Below, one piece after another: positions 1 to 8,359 of a DNA stretch of 64,000 bases (position 1 is its first letter; every line of letters begins with the position of its first letter). The notes beneath the pieces were generated by a model, which saw only the letters and a program-made list of their open reading frames with translations, was not told where the DNA came from and did no database searches. This stretch comes from Kribbella voronezhensis (GTDB lineage: Bacteria; Actinomycetota; Actinomycetes; Propionibacteriales; Kribbellaceae): positions 1,550,001 through 1,614,000 of the forward strand of contig NZ_SOCE01000002.1 of the NCBI RefSeq assembly GCF_004365175.1. The letters are read 5' to 3'. Both the position numbers and the translations under genes were made by a program.

Positions 1-287
1 GGCTCGTGGACATGGACGACATCGAAGTCCCCCTCGGCAAGCCACGCCCGCACGCGAGCCGCAGTACGAGGGCCGAAGGTGACGCGAGCGACCGAGCCGT
101 TGTACGGAACGCCGACGGCGTGGCCCGAGCTCACGACGTACGGCGGCGCCGGGTGCTCGTCGTCGACGGGTGCCAGCACGGAGACCTCGTGGCCCCGGGA
201 CAGCAGCGCCTCGGCGAGATCGCGAACGTGGTTCTGCACTCCCCCGGGGGTGCCCAGGGAGTACGGGCAGACCAGGCCGATCCTCAT
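1..287 (-). CDS. pimA: PimA-type phosphatidylinositol mannosyltransferase, N-terminal part (partial)
   Basis: GT4-family glycosyltransferase that would move mannose from GDP-mannose onto phosphatidylinositol at the inner membrane face, the first step of PIM synthesis. Only the first 95 or so codons lie in the window; the gene runs off the left edge. The visible start reads MRIGLVCPYSLGTPGGVQNH, with the glycine-rich GTPGGVQ loop typical of the GT-B N-terminal domain, then SVLAP and YNGSVAR segments characteristic of PimA. The ATG overlaps the upstream acyltransferase stop by one base (TGATG), so the two are translationally coupled. Placement after pgsA and the acyltransferase matches the conserved actinobacterial PIM cluster. 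Confidence 0.9.
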   Translation of the reverse strand, partial: MRIGLVCPYSLGTPGGVQNHVRDLAEALLSRGHEVSVLAPVDDEHPAPPYVVSSGHAVGVPYNGSVARVTFGPRTAARVRAWLAEGDFDVVHVHE

Positions 288-1153
288 CAGTCCACGAAGA
301 TCCGTTGCATCATGTGCCAGTCCTGGGGGTGGGCGGCGATCCCCTCGGCGAAGGCGTCCGCGCAGCGCTGGGTCATCGCGGCCAGGCCACCGGCACGCTC
401 GATGGGCTCGTGGAAGGTGATGACCAGCTCCGGGCCGTCGTAGTGCAGCGTGGCCGGGATCAGTGGCGCGCCCGTGCGAACACTCAGCGCCGCCGGACCG
501 GCCGGCATCCGCGACCGCCGGCCGAAGAAGTCGACCGGCACGCCGCGCTCGGACAGATCCCGATCGGCCACCAGGCAGACGAAGCCACCGGCACGAAGGC
601 GCTCGGCCAGTACGCCGAACACGTGCTCGTCGCTGCCGGTGAGCGGCAGGACCTCCATCCCGAGCTTTTTGCGATACGCGACGAACCGGTCGAACAGCGA
701 CTCCGGCCGCAGCCGCTCGGCCACGGTCGACACGGGCATCCCGGTCCGGCCCGCCCAGGCGCCCGCGTGGTCGTAGTTCGCGAGATGCGGAAGCGCGCAG
801 ATCACGCCGCGGCCGGCCGTGTGCGCGTCGCGGAGCACTTTCTCGTTCACGGTCCGGACCCGGCCGACGATCCGCTCGTCGTCCCATTCGGGCAGCCGAA
901 ACGCCTCCTGCCAATAACGCAGGTACGACCGCATTCCGGCCGCGGTCATCGCGTCCAGCTCAGCCGGCGTCGCGGCCGGGCGAACCACGGCGAGATTCGA
1001 GCGAAGCCGCTGAACCCCACGACCGTTCCGGCGTACGACGAAGTCGGCGACCCGGTGGAACAACCAGGTGACGACCGACTCCGGCAACCGGCGTACCAGG
1101 GCCCAGGCGAGCGCGAACGCCAGGTCGACCGCGCGCTGGCGCAAGCGTTCCAC
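287..1153 (-). CDS. patA: Phosphatidylinositol mannoside acyltransferase (LpxL/HtrB family)
   Basis: Predicted 288-residue membrane-associated acyltransferase that acylates the mannose of PIM1/PIM2 using acyl-CoA. It has the family's catalytic HX4D motif (H123-LANY-D128, context LPHLANYDHAG) and an N-terminal hydrophobic segment (LAFALAWALV) followed by basic residues. Length fits the family, about 290-310 residues. The start is GTG at 1153, three bases downstream of the pgsA stop; the stop overlaps the pimA ATG. Its place between pgsA and pimA supports PatA rather than another lysophospholipid acyltransferase. The symbol is by synteny and family resemblance, not by a test of substrate. Confidence 0.88.
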   Translation of the reverse strand: MERLRQRAVDLAFALAWALVRRLPESVVTWLFHRVADFVVRRNGRGVQRLRSNLAVVRPAATPAELDAMTAAGMRSYLRYWQEAFRLPEWDDERIVGRVRTVNEKVLRDAHTAGRGVICALPHLANYDHAGAWAGRTGMPVSTVAERLRPESLFDRFVAYRKKLGMEVLPLTGSDEHVFGVLAERLRAGGFVCLVADRDLSERGVPVDFFGRRSRMPAGPAALSVRTGAPLIPATLHYDGPELVITFHEPIERAGGLAAMTQRCADAFAEGIAAHPQDWHMMQRIFVD

Positions 1154-1156
1154 GGC

Positions 1157-1858
1157 TCAGGAAGTGGCCGGCCGCTGGTTGTCCCCCGGCTGCCCCTCGC
1201 CCGGCGTCGTGGGCCCGGCGGTGGGCGGAGTGCCGAGACCTGCGTTGGCCGGGTCGGACAGCACCTGCTTGCGGACGCTCAGCGTGCGCTGGACGACCGT
1301 GATCGTGCTGGCCACCGCGAGCACGCACAGAACGATCTCGAGCAGGATCGGCAGGTTGAGCACGTCCGAGAAGAACCCGATCACCAGCACCGACACCAGC
1401 CGGTCCGAGCGCTCGGCGAGTCCGCCGCTGGCGTGCAGCCCGAGGCTTTCGGCCTTGGCCCGCGCGTACGACGTGGTCGCGCCCATCACCAGCGCCCACA
1501 GGGTGACCGCGGCCATCCATCGCGAGTGGCCCGCGCTGCCGGCGTAGTACATGACGAGGCCGCCGAAGATCGCGCCGTCGCCGAGCCGGTCCAGTGTGGA
1601 GTCCAGGTACGACCCCCACTTCGACGAGGTGCCCGAGGTACGGGCCATGTAGCCGTCGATCAGGTCGGAGAACACGAAGCAGGTGATCACCACCACGCCC
1701 AGCCAGATGTGGCCGCGCGGGAAGAAGATCAGCGCGCCGGCGCAGACACCGATGGTGCCGACCAGCGTGACGGCGTCGGCGCTCACGCCGAGCTTCAGCA
1801 AGAGGTTGGCGATCGGCGAGATCACCTTGGTCCAGAACTGCCGGAATCTGTTAAGCAT
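1157..1858 (-). CDS. pgsA: CDP-alcohol phosphatidyltransferase (phosphatidylinositol phosphate synthase type)
   Basis: Integral membrane enzyme that joins a CDP-diacylglycerol phosphatidyl group to an inositol phosphate, supplying the lipid acceptor for PimA. The complete CDP-alcohol phosphotransferase signature is present: D65-x2-D68-G69-x2-A72-R73-x8-G82-x3-D86-x3-D90 (counted from the ATG at 1858). Several hydrophobic helices follow; the C-terminal 30 residues are Pro/Gly/Thr-rich and probably disordered. I chose ATG 1858 because MLNRFRQFWTKVISPIANLL matches the usual family start; an in-frame GTG at 1891 would add 11 residues, and neither has a strong Shine-Dalgarno site. Synteny with patA and pimA favours the phosphatidylinositol branch over PgsA for phosphatidylglycerol. 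Confidence 0.9.
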   Translation of the reverse strand: MLNRFRQFWTKVISPIANLLLKLGVSADAVTLVGTIGVCAGALIFFPRGHIWLGVVVITCFVFSDLIDGYMARTSGTSSKWGSYLDSTLDRLGDGAIFGGLVMYYAGSAGHSRWMAAVTLWALVMGATTSYARAKAESLGLHASGGLAERSDRLVSVLVIGFFSDVLNLPILLEIVLCVLAVASTITVVQRTLSVRKQVLSDPANAGLGTPPTAGPTTPGEGQPGDNQRPATS

Positions 1859-1942
1859 GGCGACGCGATCGTAGACCAGGCCGCTCACCACCGGATGACA
1901 GCGCCACCCCGAAGGCGCACCATTGGCTCACTGGGAGGCGAG

Positions 1943-2905
1943 ATGACCGTACGACGTTGCGCCGTGATCCGGCTCTTTCTCGCCCTAGTGCTGATCACCC
2001 TCACCGCCCCCGGCTGCTCCGTCGCGCGCCGGGCGAACGACGCCCGGCCGAACCCTGGCCGGCCGGCGGTGATCGTGCCGGCCGCCGTAGCCCCGCCGCA
2101 GCCGGAAGGCCTCGACGGAACCGCTGGAGCACCTGGTCCACAGGTCTGTACTGCGATCAGCACCGCCCTCGGCAAGGAACTCGGCGTCAAGGTCACTGCC
2201 AAGCGGTACTCCTGGAACGACGGCGGCCTGCCCGCGCTCGATCTGTGCACTCTCCTGCTCGACGACCGGCCCGTGCAGATCGGCGTCAGCGCGCTCCCGA
2301 AACAGCCCGATTCGCTCAGCCGGCTCTCGAGCGGGCTCACCCGCGGCGTCCCCGAGCTCGGCCCGGATGCCCGGCTCGGCACGGCCCGGCTGGCCTTCGC
2401 GGCCGGCGACCGAGTCGTCCGCCTCACGTCGCCGGGCGGGATCGACCGCAGTACGGCGACCGGGATCGATCGCGCCAAGGCGGTCGCGATCGGCCTTGCC
2501 GTGCGCGCCGCACTACCGGCCGTACTACGGAACGCTCGCCAGGTGGACGCCGCGTGCCAGGTGTCCACCTCGGCGGCGGAGCGATTCGTCGGCGCGCAGG
2601 TGCAGTTGCGGCGCGACTACCGGGTGAACGGGGCGCTCACCTGTATCTGGGGCACGTTCGACGCGACCGTGTCGATCGTGGAGTCGTTCGACCAGGAGAC
2701 GATCCCGGAGATCTCCACGACTCCCCCACCGTCGTTCGCCCCGATCGGCGAACCCGGCTACTACCTGCCTGACCAGGGCGAACTCGTGTTCCGCGAAGGC
2801 CGCCGAGTGGTCCGCGTGACCGCGCTGTCCGACCCGGCCAGGCCCGTCTCCCTCGACACCTTGGTAGGCATCGTCGGGCCCCTGCTCCCCCTCTTCATCC
2901 GGTGA
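1943..2905 (+). CDS. Predicted lipoprotein of unknown function
   Basis: A 320-residue protein with a basic N-terminus (MTVRRCAVIR), a hydrophobic core and a lipobox-like LTAPGC at residues 20-25, so probably an exported lipoprotein. The mature part has paired cysteines (VCTAIS, DLCTLL, AACQVS, LTCIWG) that could form disulfides, resembling DUF3558-type actinobacterial lipoproteins only in general form. ATG 1943 is preceded by a good GGGAGG site five bases away. The frame stays open far upstream, but that stretch is antisense to pgsA and is not coding. It lies inverted inside the thrS-to-pimA cluster and converges on the HIT gene with only 15 bases between stops. Confidence 0.75.
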   Translation: MTVRRCAVIRLFLALVLITLTAPGCSVARRANDARPNPGRPAVIVPAAVAPPQPEGLDGTAGAPGPQVCTAISTALGKELGVKVTAKRYSWNDGGLPALDLCTLLLDDRPVQIGVSALPKQPDSLSRLSSGLTRGVPELGPDARLGTARLAFAAGDRVVRLTSPGGIDRSTATGIDRAKAVAIGLAVRAALPAVLRNARQVDAACQVSTSAAERFVGAQVQLRRDYRVNGALTCIWGTFDATVSIVESFDQETIPEISTTPPPSFAPIGEPGYYLPDQGELVFREGRRVVRVTALSDPARPVSLDTLVGIVGPLLPLFIR

Positions 2906-2920
2906 GCGTGCGGCGCTGCT

Positions 2921-3532
2921 TCAGTCGGTCGGCCAGGACTTGGCGAGCAGTGCCCGGGTGTCGGAGAGAAGTTGAGGCAGCACCTTGGTCTGGGCGACGA
3001 CCGGCATGAAGTTGGTGTCGCCTCCCCAGCGCGGCACCACGTGCTGATGCAGGTGCGCCGCGATCCCCGCACCGGCGATCTCGCCCTGGTTCATCCCGAT
3101 GTTGAACCCATGCGCCGCCGAGACGGTGCGCACGGTCTGCATCGCCTGCTGCGTCAGCTTCGCGACATCGGCCACCTCGGCCTGCGTCAGCTCGGTGTAG
3201 TCCGCGACGTGCCGGTACGGAACCACCATCAGGTGACCCGGGTTGTACGGGTAGAGATTCAGCACGGCGTACGCCGACTCCGCGCGCGCCGCGATCAAGC
3301 CGTCCGCGTCGGACAGCCCCGGGATCCGGCAGAACGGGCACCCCGAGCCGGCGTCCGTACTCGTCGGCTTGTTCTCGCCCTCGATGTAGGCCATCCGATG
3401 CGGGGTCCACAACCGCATAAACGGATCGGGCACGCCGACCCCGTCCCGCCCGGCGAGCTCGTCCGGCTCGTACGGCGAGGTGCCTTGCTCGCCCGGCTGG
3501 TCGGCGCCGGGCAGGAGGGGGTTGTCGGTCAT
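2921..3532 (-). CDS. HIT-domain nucleotide hydrolase
   Basis: A 203-residue histidine-triad protein. The triad H160-L-H162-Q-H164-VV is complete, preceded by the family's [12 protein letters not shown] strand-loop and the CPFC pair at residues 65-68. HIT enzymes hydrolyse or transfer nucleotides such as dinucleoside polyphosphates; the position next to thrS is conserved in actinobacteria, where this protein is often annotated as an AP4A phosphorylase-like hydrolase. An N-terminal extension of about 60 residues is Pro/Glu/Gly-rich. The ATG overlaps the thrS stop in an ATGA junction, so it is coupled to thrS. Confidence 0.88.
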   Translation of the reverse strand: MTDNPLLPGADQPGEQGTSPYEPDELAGRDGVGVPDPFMRLWTPHRMAYIEGENKPTSTDAGSGCPFCRIPGLSDADGLIAARAESAYAVLNLYPYNPGHLMVVPYRHVADYTELTQAEVADVAKLTQQAMQTVRTVSAAHGFNIGMNQGEIAGAGIAAHLHQHVVPRWGGDTNFMPVVAQTKVLPQLLSDTRALLAKSWPTD

Positions 3533-5553
3533 ACCTGCACGCGCCTCTTCACCGTGTCGACGATCTCGGCGACGGCCTCGGCGATCGGGATGCCGTTCTT
3601 CTGTGAACCGTCGCGATAGCGGAACGAAACGGACGCCATGGCCACATCGTTGTCACCAGCGATCAGCATGTACGGCACTTTCGCCTTCTGGGCATTGCGG
3701 ATCTTCTTCTGCATCCGGTCGTCGGAGGCGTCGATCTCGATCCGGATCCCCTCGGCCTTGAGCTGCGCCGCCACCTCGTACAGGTAGTCCACGTGGCCGT
3801 CGGTGATCGGGATGCCGATGACCTGGACCGGCGCGAGCCACGGCGGGAAGACGCCGGCGTAGTGCTCGGTCAGCACCGCGACGAACCGCTCGATCGAGCC
3901 GAACAAGGCCCGGTGGATCATCACCGGCCGCTGCCGCGAACCGTCCGGTGCCGTGTACTCCAGCTCGAACCGCTCGGGCAGGTTGAAGTCCAGCTGGATC
4001 GTCGACATCTGCCAGGTCCGGCCGATCGCGTCCCGCGCCTGGACGGAGATCTTCGGCCCGTAGAACGCGGCGCCGCCCGGATCCGGGACCAGCTCCAGCC
4101 CGGAACCCTCCGCGACCTCGCGGAGCGTCTCGGTGGCTTCCTCCCAGACCTCGTCGGAGCCGACGAACTTCTCCGGGTTCTTGGTCGACAGCTCGAGGTA
4201 GAAGTCGTCCAGGCCGTAGTCAGCGAGCAGGCCGAGCACGAAGTTCAGCAACCCGCGCAGCTCGTCGCGCATCTGCTCGCGGGTGCAGTAGATGTGCGCG
4301 TCGTCCTGGGTGAAGCCGCGGGCCCGGGTCATCCCGTGGATGACGCCGGACTTCTCCAGCCGGTACACGGTGCCGAACTCGAACAGCCGCATCGGCAGCT
4401 CGCGGTACGACCGGCCGCGCGAGTCGAAGATCAGGTTGTGCATCGGGCAGTTCATCGGCTTCAGGTAGTAGTCCTGGCCCTGCTTGCGGATCTCGCCGTC
4501 CGGCCCGCGCTCCTCGTCCAGGTGCATGGGCGGGTACATGCCGTCGGCGTACCAGTCCAGGTGGCCCGAGGTCTGGAACAGCTGCGCCTTGGTGATGTGC
4601 GGGGTGTAGACGAACTCGTAGCCGTCCTCGACGTGCCGCTGGCGGGAGTAGTCCTCCATCACCTTGCGGAGCACGCCGCCCTTGGGGTGGAAGACCGCCA
4701 GGCCGGAACCGATCTCGTCGGGGAAGCTGAACAGGTCCAGCTCGGTGCCCAGCTTGCGGTGGTCGCGCTTGGCGGCCTCCTCCAGGTGGTTCAGGTACGC
4801 CTTCAGCGCGTCGCGGGTGTCCCACGCGGTGCCGTAGATGCGCTGCAACTGCGGGTTCTTCTCGCTGCCACGCCAGTACGCCGCCGCGACCCGCATCAGC
4901 TTGAAGTTGCCCAGGTAACCGGTGGCCGGGACGTGCGGGCCACGGCACAGGTCCTTCCAGGCGACGGTGTCGTCGCGCCGGACGTTGTCGTAGATCGTCA
5001 GCTCACCGGCGCCGACCTCGACGTTCGCCCCCTCGGCCGCGTCCGCCGACGCGGAGCCCTTGATCCCGATCAGCTCCAGCTTGTACGGCTCGGAGGCGAG
5101 CTCGGTGCGGGCGTCGTCGTCGGAGACCACCCGGCGGCTGAACCGCTGCCGCTCCTTGATGATCTGCTGCATCTTCTTCTCGAGCTTGCCCAGGTCCTCC
5201 GGCGTGAACGGAGTGGCCACGTCGAAGTCGTAGTAGAAGCCGTTCTCGACCGGCGGGCCGATGCCCAGCTTCGCGTCCGGGAACAGGTCCTGCACCGCCT
5301 GGGCCAGGACGTGGGCGGTCGAGTGCCGGATGATGGCGAGGCCGTCGACGGAGTCGGCCTTGACCGGCTCGATCTCGTCACCGTCCTCGACCACCCGGGC
5401 GAGATCGCGCAGCTCGCCGTTGACCTTGGCCGCGATGGCGGAGCGATCCTGACCGAAGAGCTCGGCGAACAGCTCCCCGATCGTCGTCGTCTCGGTCACA
5501 CTCCGCTCAGCCTCGCCCTCGACGCCGATCAGATGGACCTTGACTTCCGGCAC
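3529..5553 (-). CDS. thrS: Threonyl-tRNA synthetase
   Basis: Cytoplasmic class II synthetase that charges tRNA-Thr. Domain order: N-terminal TGS domain (about residues 1-65), tRNA-SAD editing domain with HSTAHVLAQ near residue 80 and the later zinc-site cysteine region, class II catalytic core with KPMNCPMHN (zinc cysteine) and the GxxxxR region, then a C-terminal anticodon-binding domain ([17 protein letters not shown] onward). Length of about 674 residues is normal. GTG 5553 is favoured because GAGGAG lies five bases upstream; the GTG at 5559 sits inside that site. First gene of the PIM cluster. I see no T-box leader upstream. Confidence 0.96.
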   Translation of the reverse strand: MPEVKVHLIGVEGEAERSVTETTTIGELFAELFGQDRSAIAAKVNGELRDLARVVEDGDEIEPVKADSVDGLAIIRHSTAHVLAQAVQDLFPDAKLGIGPPVENGFYYDFDVATPFTPEDLGKLEKKMQQIIKERQRFSRRVVSDDDARTELASEPYKLELIGIKGSASADAAEGANVEVGAGELTIYDNVRRDDTVAWKDLCRGPHVPATGYLGNFKLMRVAAAYWRGSEKNPQLQRIYGTAWDTRDALKAYLNHLEEAAKRDHRKLGTELDLFSFPDEIGSGLAVFHPKGGVLRKVMEDYSRQRHVEDGYEFVYTPHITKAQLFQTSGHLDWYADGMYPPMHLDEERGPDGEIRKQGQDYYLKPMNCPMHNLIFDSRGRSYRELPMRLFEFGTVYRLEKSGVIHGMTRARGFTQDDAHIYCTREQMRDELRGLLNFVLGLLADYGLDDFYLELSTKNPEKFVGSDEVWEEATETLREVAEGSGLELVPDPGGAAFYGPKISVQARDAIGRTWQMSTIQLDFNLPERFELEYTAPDGSRQRPVMIHRALFGSIERFVAVLTEHYAGVFPPWLAPVQVIGIPITDGHVDYLYEVAAQLKAEGIRIEIDASDDRMQKKIRNAQKAKVPYMLIAGDNDVAMASVSFRYRDGSQKNGIPIAEAVAEIVDTVKRRVQV

Positions 5554-5690
5554 GTTCACTCCTCAAGTAGGTCGGCCCACAGCAGGCCGTCACACCGGAG
5601 ATGGTATCCACTCCGCCGCCACACCCCGACGCCCCATCCACAGGCCCGGCGGCCGGCGCGGAACCTGACGAAAATGCCGGTCGCGACGTT

Positions 5691-5696
5691 TAGGGT
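5691..5696 (+). promoter_or_regulatory. Candidate -10 box of the hydrolase gene
   Basis: TAGGGT fits the actinobacterial TANNNT -10 consensus and would place transcription start roughly 30 bases before the ATG at 5733. A CTGACG further upstream is spaced 20 bases away, too long for a convincing -35. Confidence 0.35.
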
Positions 5697-5732
5697 GAAA
5701 GCGATCGGACGGCCGCATTCGAGGGAGACCAG

Positions 5733-6554
5733 ATGGACAGTGACGAGGTGAGGGTCGAGCGCGACCTCGTCTACGCGACCGTCGACGGGACAGACCTGCG
5801 CCTCGACATCTACCGTCCCGCCGAGCCGGACACACCGGTCGTCCTCTACGCGCACGGCGGCGGCTGGGCGCGCGGCGACAGAAGCGAAGACGGCGCAACG
5901 CGGCTGGCGCCTCTGGCCGCGTACGGCGTGACGGTGGTCTCGGCCGACTATCGGCTGGCTCCGAAGGCGGTTCTTCCGCAGCAGTTGCACGACCTCAAGG
6001 GGGCGGTGCGATGGTTGCGGGCAGAGGGGCCGAAGTTGGGACTCTCCACGCGGCGCATCGGTGTCTGGGGCGCGTCGGCAGGTGCCTATCTGGGGTCGTT
6101 GCTGGCTCTGTCCGAAGGAGACAGCGCGCTCGAGGGCGCGGTGGGCGGCAACCTCGAGCAGTCCTCCGCGGTCCAGGCGGTCGTGCACTGGTTCGGTCAG
6201 GTCGACCTCGAGGCGTCGGCCGCGCGGAGCCGACTGGAGGCGAAGCTGCTGCCGTTCCGGTTCGAGGCGGACCTGTTGGGCATCGACGATCCGGAACGGC
6301 TGGCTGAGCGGGCCCGGGAATGGAGCCTGCTGACCCGCGTCTCGCCGCAGGCTCCACCCTTCCTGATCGCTCACGGCGATCGCGACCGGATCGTTCCACC
6401 GGGCCAAGGCTCGGCCCTGCACGAAGCGCTGGTCCGCGCCGGCGTACGGAGCCGGTTCGAGCTCGTCGGCGGCGCAGGCCATGAGGACTCCGAGTTCGAC
6501 AGCGCGGCGACCCTTGCCAGTACGGCGGCCTGGCTGCGCGCAGTACTGCGTTGA
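5733..6554 (+). CDS. Alpha/beta hydrolase (BD-FAE/HSL-like esterase)
   Basis: A 273-residue cytoplasmic serine hydrolase. Visible motifs: oxyanion-hole HGGG at 41-44, nucleophile elbow GASAG with Ser115, acidic residue in HGDRDRIVP (Asp218), and catalytic His250 in GAGHED. These place it in the HGGG group of acyl-ester hydrolases (kynurenine formamidase / carboxylesterase-like); the substrate cannot be read from sequence. GGAG lies upstream of the ATG in the stretch CGAGGGAGACCAG. It is divergent from thrS and converges on an SDR gene 17 bases away. Confidence 0.88.
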   Translation: MDSDEVRVERDLVYATVDGTDLRLDIYRPAEPDTPVVLYAHGGGWARGDRSEDGATRLAPLAAYGVTVVSADYRLAPKAVLPQQLHDLKGAVRWLRAEGPKLGLSTRRIGVWGASAGAYLGSLLALSEGDSALEGAVGGNLEQSSAVQAVVHWFGQVDLEASAARSRLEAKLLPFRFEADLLGIDDPERLAERAREWSLLTRVSPQAPPFLIAHGDRDRIVPPGQGSALHEALVRAGVRSRFELVGGAGHEDSEFDSAATLASTAAWLRAVLR

Positions 6555-6571
6555 CGCGCCACCAGGGATGG

Positions 6572-7465
6572 TCAAGACAGCCGAGGGGCCAGCAGGTCGG
6601 TCAGGCCGATGCGTTCGTAGAACTCTTCGCGGATCCGGTCGCCGAGTTCGTTGACCCGCTCGGAGCCGTCGTCGGCCGGGTCGATGTGCACGCGGAACGG
6701 TCTGCTCCCCTTGGGCAGGTCCACGACCCGGGCGATCTGACGTGCGACCTCGGTCGGGTCCGCGGTACTGGGCGCCAGAGCTGCCAGCCGCTGGGCGACC
6801 TGGTCCATCAGACCGGCGTACCGGCTGTCGTAGGCCGCGGCGATGTCGGCGTCCGCGGGATGGCCGGCATGGGCGAAGTGGTTGGTGCCGGTCGTGAAGG
6901 AACCGGGCACGACAATGGTGGTGTCGATGCCGAACCGGGCCAGCTCGGCGGCATAGCTGACCGCCAGCGCGTCCTCGGCAGCCTTCGCCGCGAAGTACGG
7001 CGCGAGGTACGGCGGGGTGCCGCCGCGACTGCTGGATGACCCGACCCAGACCAGCAACCCGTCGCCGAGGTCCCGCAGGTGCGGAAGAACCGCCCGGTTG
7101 ACCCGTTGCGTCGACAGCACGTTGACGTCGTAGACCTCCATCAGCTGCTCCGGCGTGAAGGCCTCGGCGGGGCCCAGCACCATGTGGCCGGCGTTGTGCA
7201 CGACCACGTCGATCCGGCCGGCCTCGGCGAGCACCTCCTTGATCGCGCTGTCGACCGAGTCCTGCGAGGTGACGTCCAGTTCGAGGGCACGGACGTCGAC
7301 CGACCGGCTCTCGGCGTAGCCGGCGAGCTCGGCGACAGCGGCTGCGTTGCGGCTGCTGGTGTTCCGCATCCCGGCGTACACGCGATGACCGGCGTCGGCG
7401 AGGGCGCGTACCGTCATCGCGCCGAACCCGCTCGACGCACCGGTGACGATGATGTTCTTGGACAT
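6572..7465 (-). CDS. Short-chain dehydrogenase/reductase
   Basis: A 297-residue NAD(P)-dependent SDR with TGASSGFG (residues 8-15) for cofactor binding, NAG at 91-93, a serine-rich catalytic strand (VGSSSSRGG) and the YFAAK pair Tyr157/Lys161. The extended C-terminus (about 40 residues beyond the classical fold) resembles the oxidoreductase group often found beside LuxR/AraC regulators. AGGAGGT five bases upstream of the ATG is an excellent ribosome site. It is downstream of a second SDR on the same strand (15-base gap), so the two are probably co-transcribed. Confidence 0.9.
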   Translation of the reverse strand: MSKNIIVTGASSGFGAMTVRALADAGHRVYAGMRNTSSRNAAAVAELAGYAESRSVDVRALELDVTSQDSVDSAIKEVLAEAGRIDVVVHNAGHMVLGPAEAFTPEQLMEVYDVNVLSTQRVNRAVLPHLRDLGDGLLVWVGSSSSRGGTPPYLAPYFAAKAAEDALAVSYAAELARFGIDTTIVVPGSFTTGTNHFAHAGHPADADIAAAYDSRYAGLMDQVAQRLAALAPSTADPTEVARQIARVVDLPKGSRPFRVHIDPADDGSERVNELGDRIREEFYERIGLTDLLAPRLS

Positions 7466-7480
7466 GGCTGACCTCCTGGT

Positions 7481-8230
7481 CTAGATGACGCCGCCGTTGA
7501 CGTAGACGACCTGGCCGTTGACCCAGCGGGCCGGCCCGGCGAGGAAGGAGACCGCCTCAGCGATGTCGGCCGGTACGCCGAGCCGCTGCAGGGGCGCCAG
7601 GTTCGTCAGGTGGTCGATGGTCGCCTGGTCCTTGCCGTCCAGGAACAGCGCTGTCGCGGTGGGACCGGGCGCCACGGCGTTCACGGTGATGTCCCGGCCG
7701 CGCAGCTCGCGGGCGAGGATCAGGGTCATCGCGTCGACCGCGCCCTTGGTGGCCGCATAGCCGGTGTAGCCCTCGAAGGCGAGCTTGACCACCGAGGAGG
7801 AGAAGTTCAGGATCGCCCCACCCGGCCGGACCCGGCGGGCGGCCTGCTGGTTCACGACGAACGTGCCGCGGATGTTGATCCGGTGCATCCGGTCCAGCTC
7901 GTCGAGGTCGAACTCGGTGAGCGGCGACAGCAGCATGATGCCCGCGGTGTGCACCACCACGTCGACACCGCCGTAGCGCTCCTCGACGACGTCGAACAGT
8001 TCGCCGACCTGCTGCTCGTCGGCGACATCGGCGCCGAAGGAGCTGGCGGTGCCACCGTCGTCCGAGATCGCCTTGACGACCTCGTCCGCGGTGACCGGGT
8101 TGCCCGCGTAGTGCACCAGGACGCTCATCCCGTCGGCGGCGAGCCGCTGGGACACCTCGCGCCCGATGCCGCCGGATCCGCCGGTGACGATCGCGACCCG
8201 TGGGCCGGTGCTGGTACCGGGAGTGGTCAT
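7481..8230 (-). CDS. Short-chain dehydrogenase/reductase, 3-oxoacyl-ACP reductase-like
   Basis: A 249-residue classical SDR: TGGSGGIG at 16-23, serine strand NFSSS near 144-146, catalytic Tyr158-x3-Lys162 (YAATK), and the C-terminal WVNGQVVYVNGG typical of FabG-like enzymes. The usual NNAG motif reads HTAG here, a mild departure. ATG 8230 is chosen because GGAGGG stands upstream; longer in-frame starts extend into poorly conserved sequence. It probably forms a two-gene unit with the next SDR and may be under the LAL regulator that ends 129 bases upstream. Confidence 0.88.
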   Translation of the reverse strand: MTTPGTSTGPRVAIVTGGSGGIGREVSQRLAADGMSVLVHYAGNPVTADEVVKAISDDGGTASSFGADVADEQQVGELFDVVEERYGGVDVVVHTAGIMLLSPLTEFDLDELDRMHRINIRGTFVVNQQAARRVRPGGAILNFSSSVVKLAFEGYTGYAATKGAVDAMTLILARELRGRDITVNAVAPGPTATALFLDGKDQATIDHLTNLAPLQRLGVPADIAEAVSFLAGPARWVNGQVVYVNGGVI

Positions 8231-8320
8231 GTCGAGTCCCTCCGATCGGGAAGCCGCGATCTGCGCGGCGGTGCGGATCCCGACACTGTTGCGCCGATCG
8301 GCACCGGTAGCGCCCGTCAT

Positions 8321-8342
8321 ACCCGGGGTTCCGCCCCCGGGT
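8321..8342 (-). terminator. GC-rich hairpin between the LAL gene and the SDR pair
   Basis: An 8-bp perfect stem (ACCCGGGG / CCCCGGGT) with a six-base loop lies just after the LAL stop. No U-tract follows on the minus strand, so termination is uncertain; it may instead separate or partly insulate the SDR transcript. Confidence 0.3.
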
Positions 8343-8359
8343 TTCCAGCCCCCGGCAGG

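Noticed and set aside
170-1942. Long plus-strand open frame before the lipoprotein start
   Set aside because: It is antisense to patA and pgsA, whose motifs are complete; only the part from ATG 1943, with a ribosome site and signal sequence, looks coding.
5560-5732. T-box leader for thrS
   Set aside because: No T-box consensus word or specifier stem in the 173-base gap; actinobacterial thrS usually lacks one.
3793-5751. 652-codon plus-strand frame opposite thrS
   Set aside because: Mirror of the strongly biased thrS codons; its Arg/Val/Leu/Asp-rich translation has no domain.
6572-8230. Biosynthetic gene cluster suggested by SDRs, LAL regulators and hydrolases
   Set aside because: No synthase, carrier protein or tailoring set; the genes are better read as separate redox functions.
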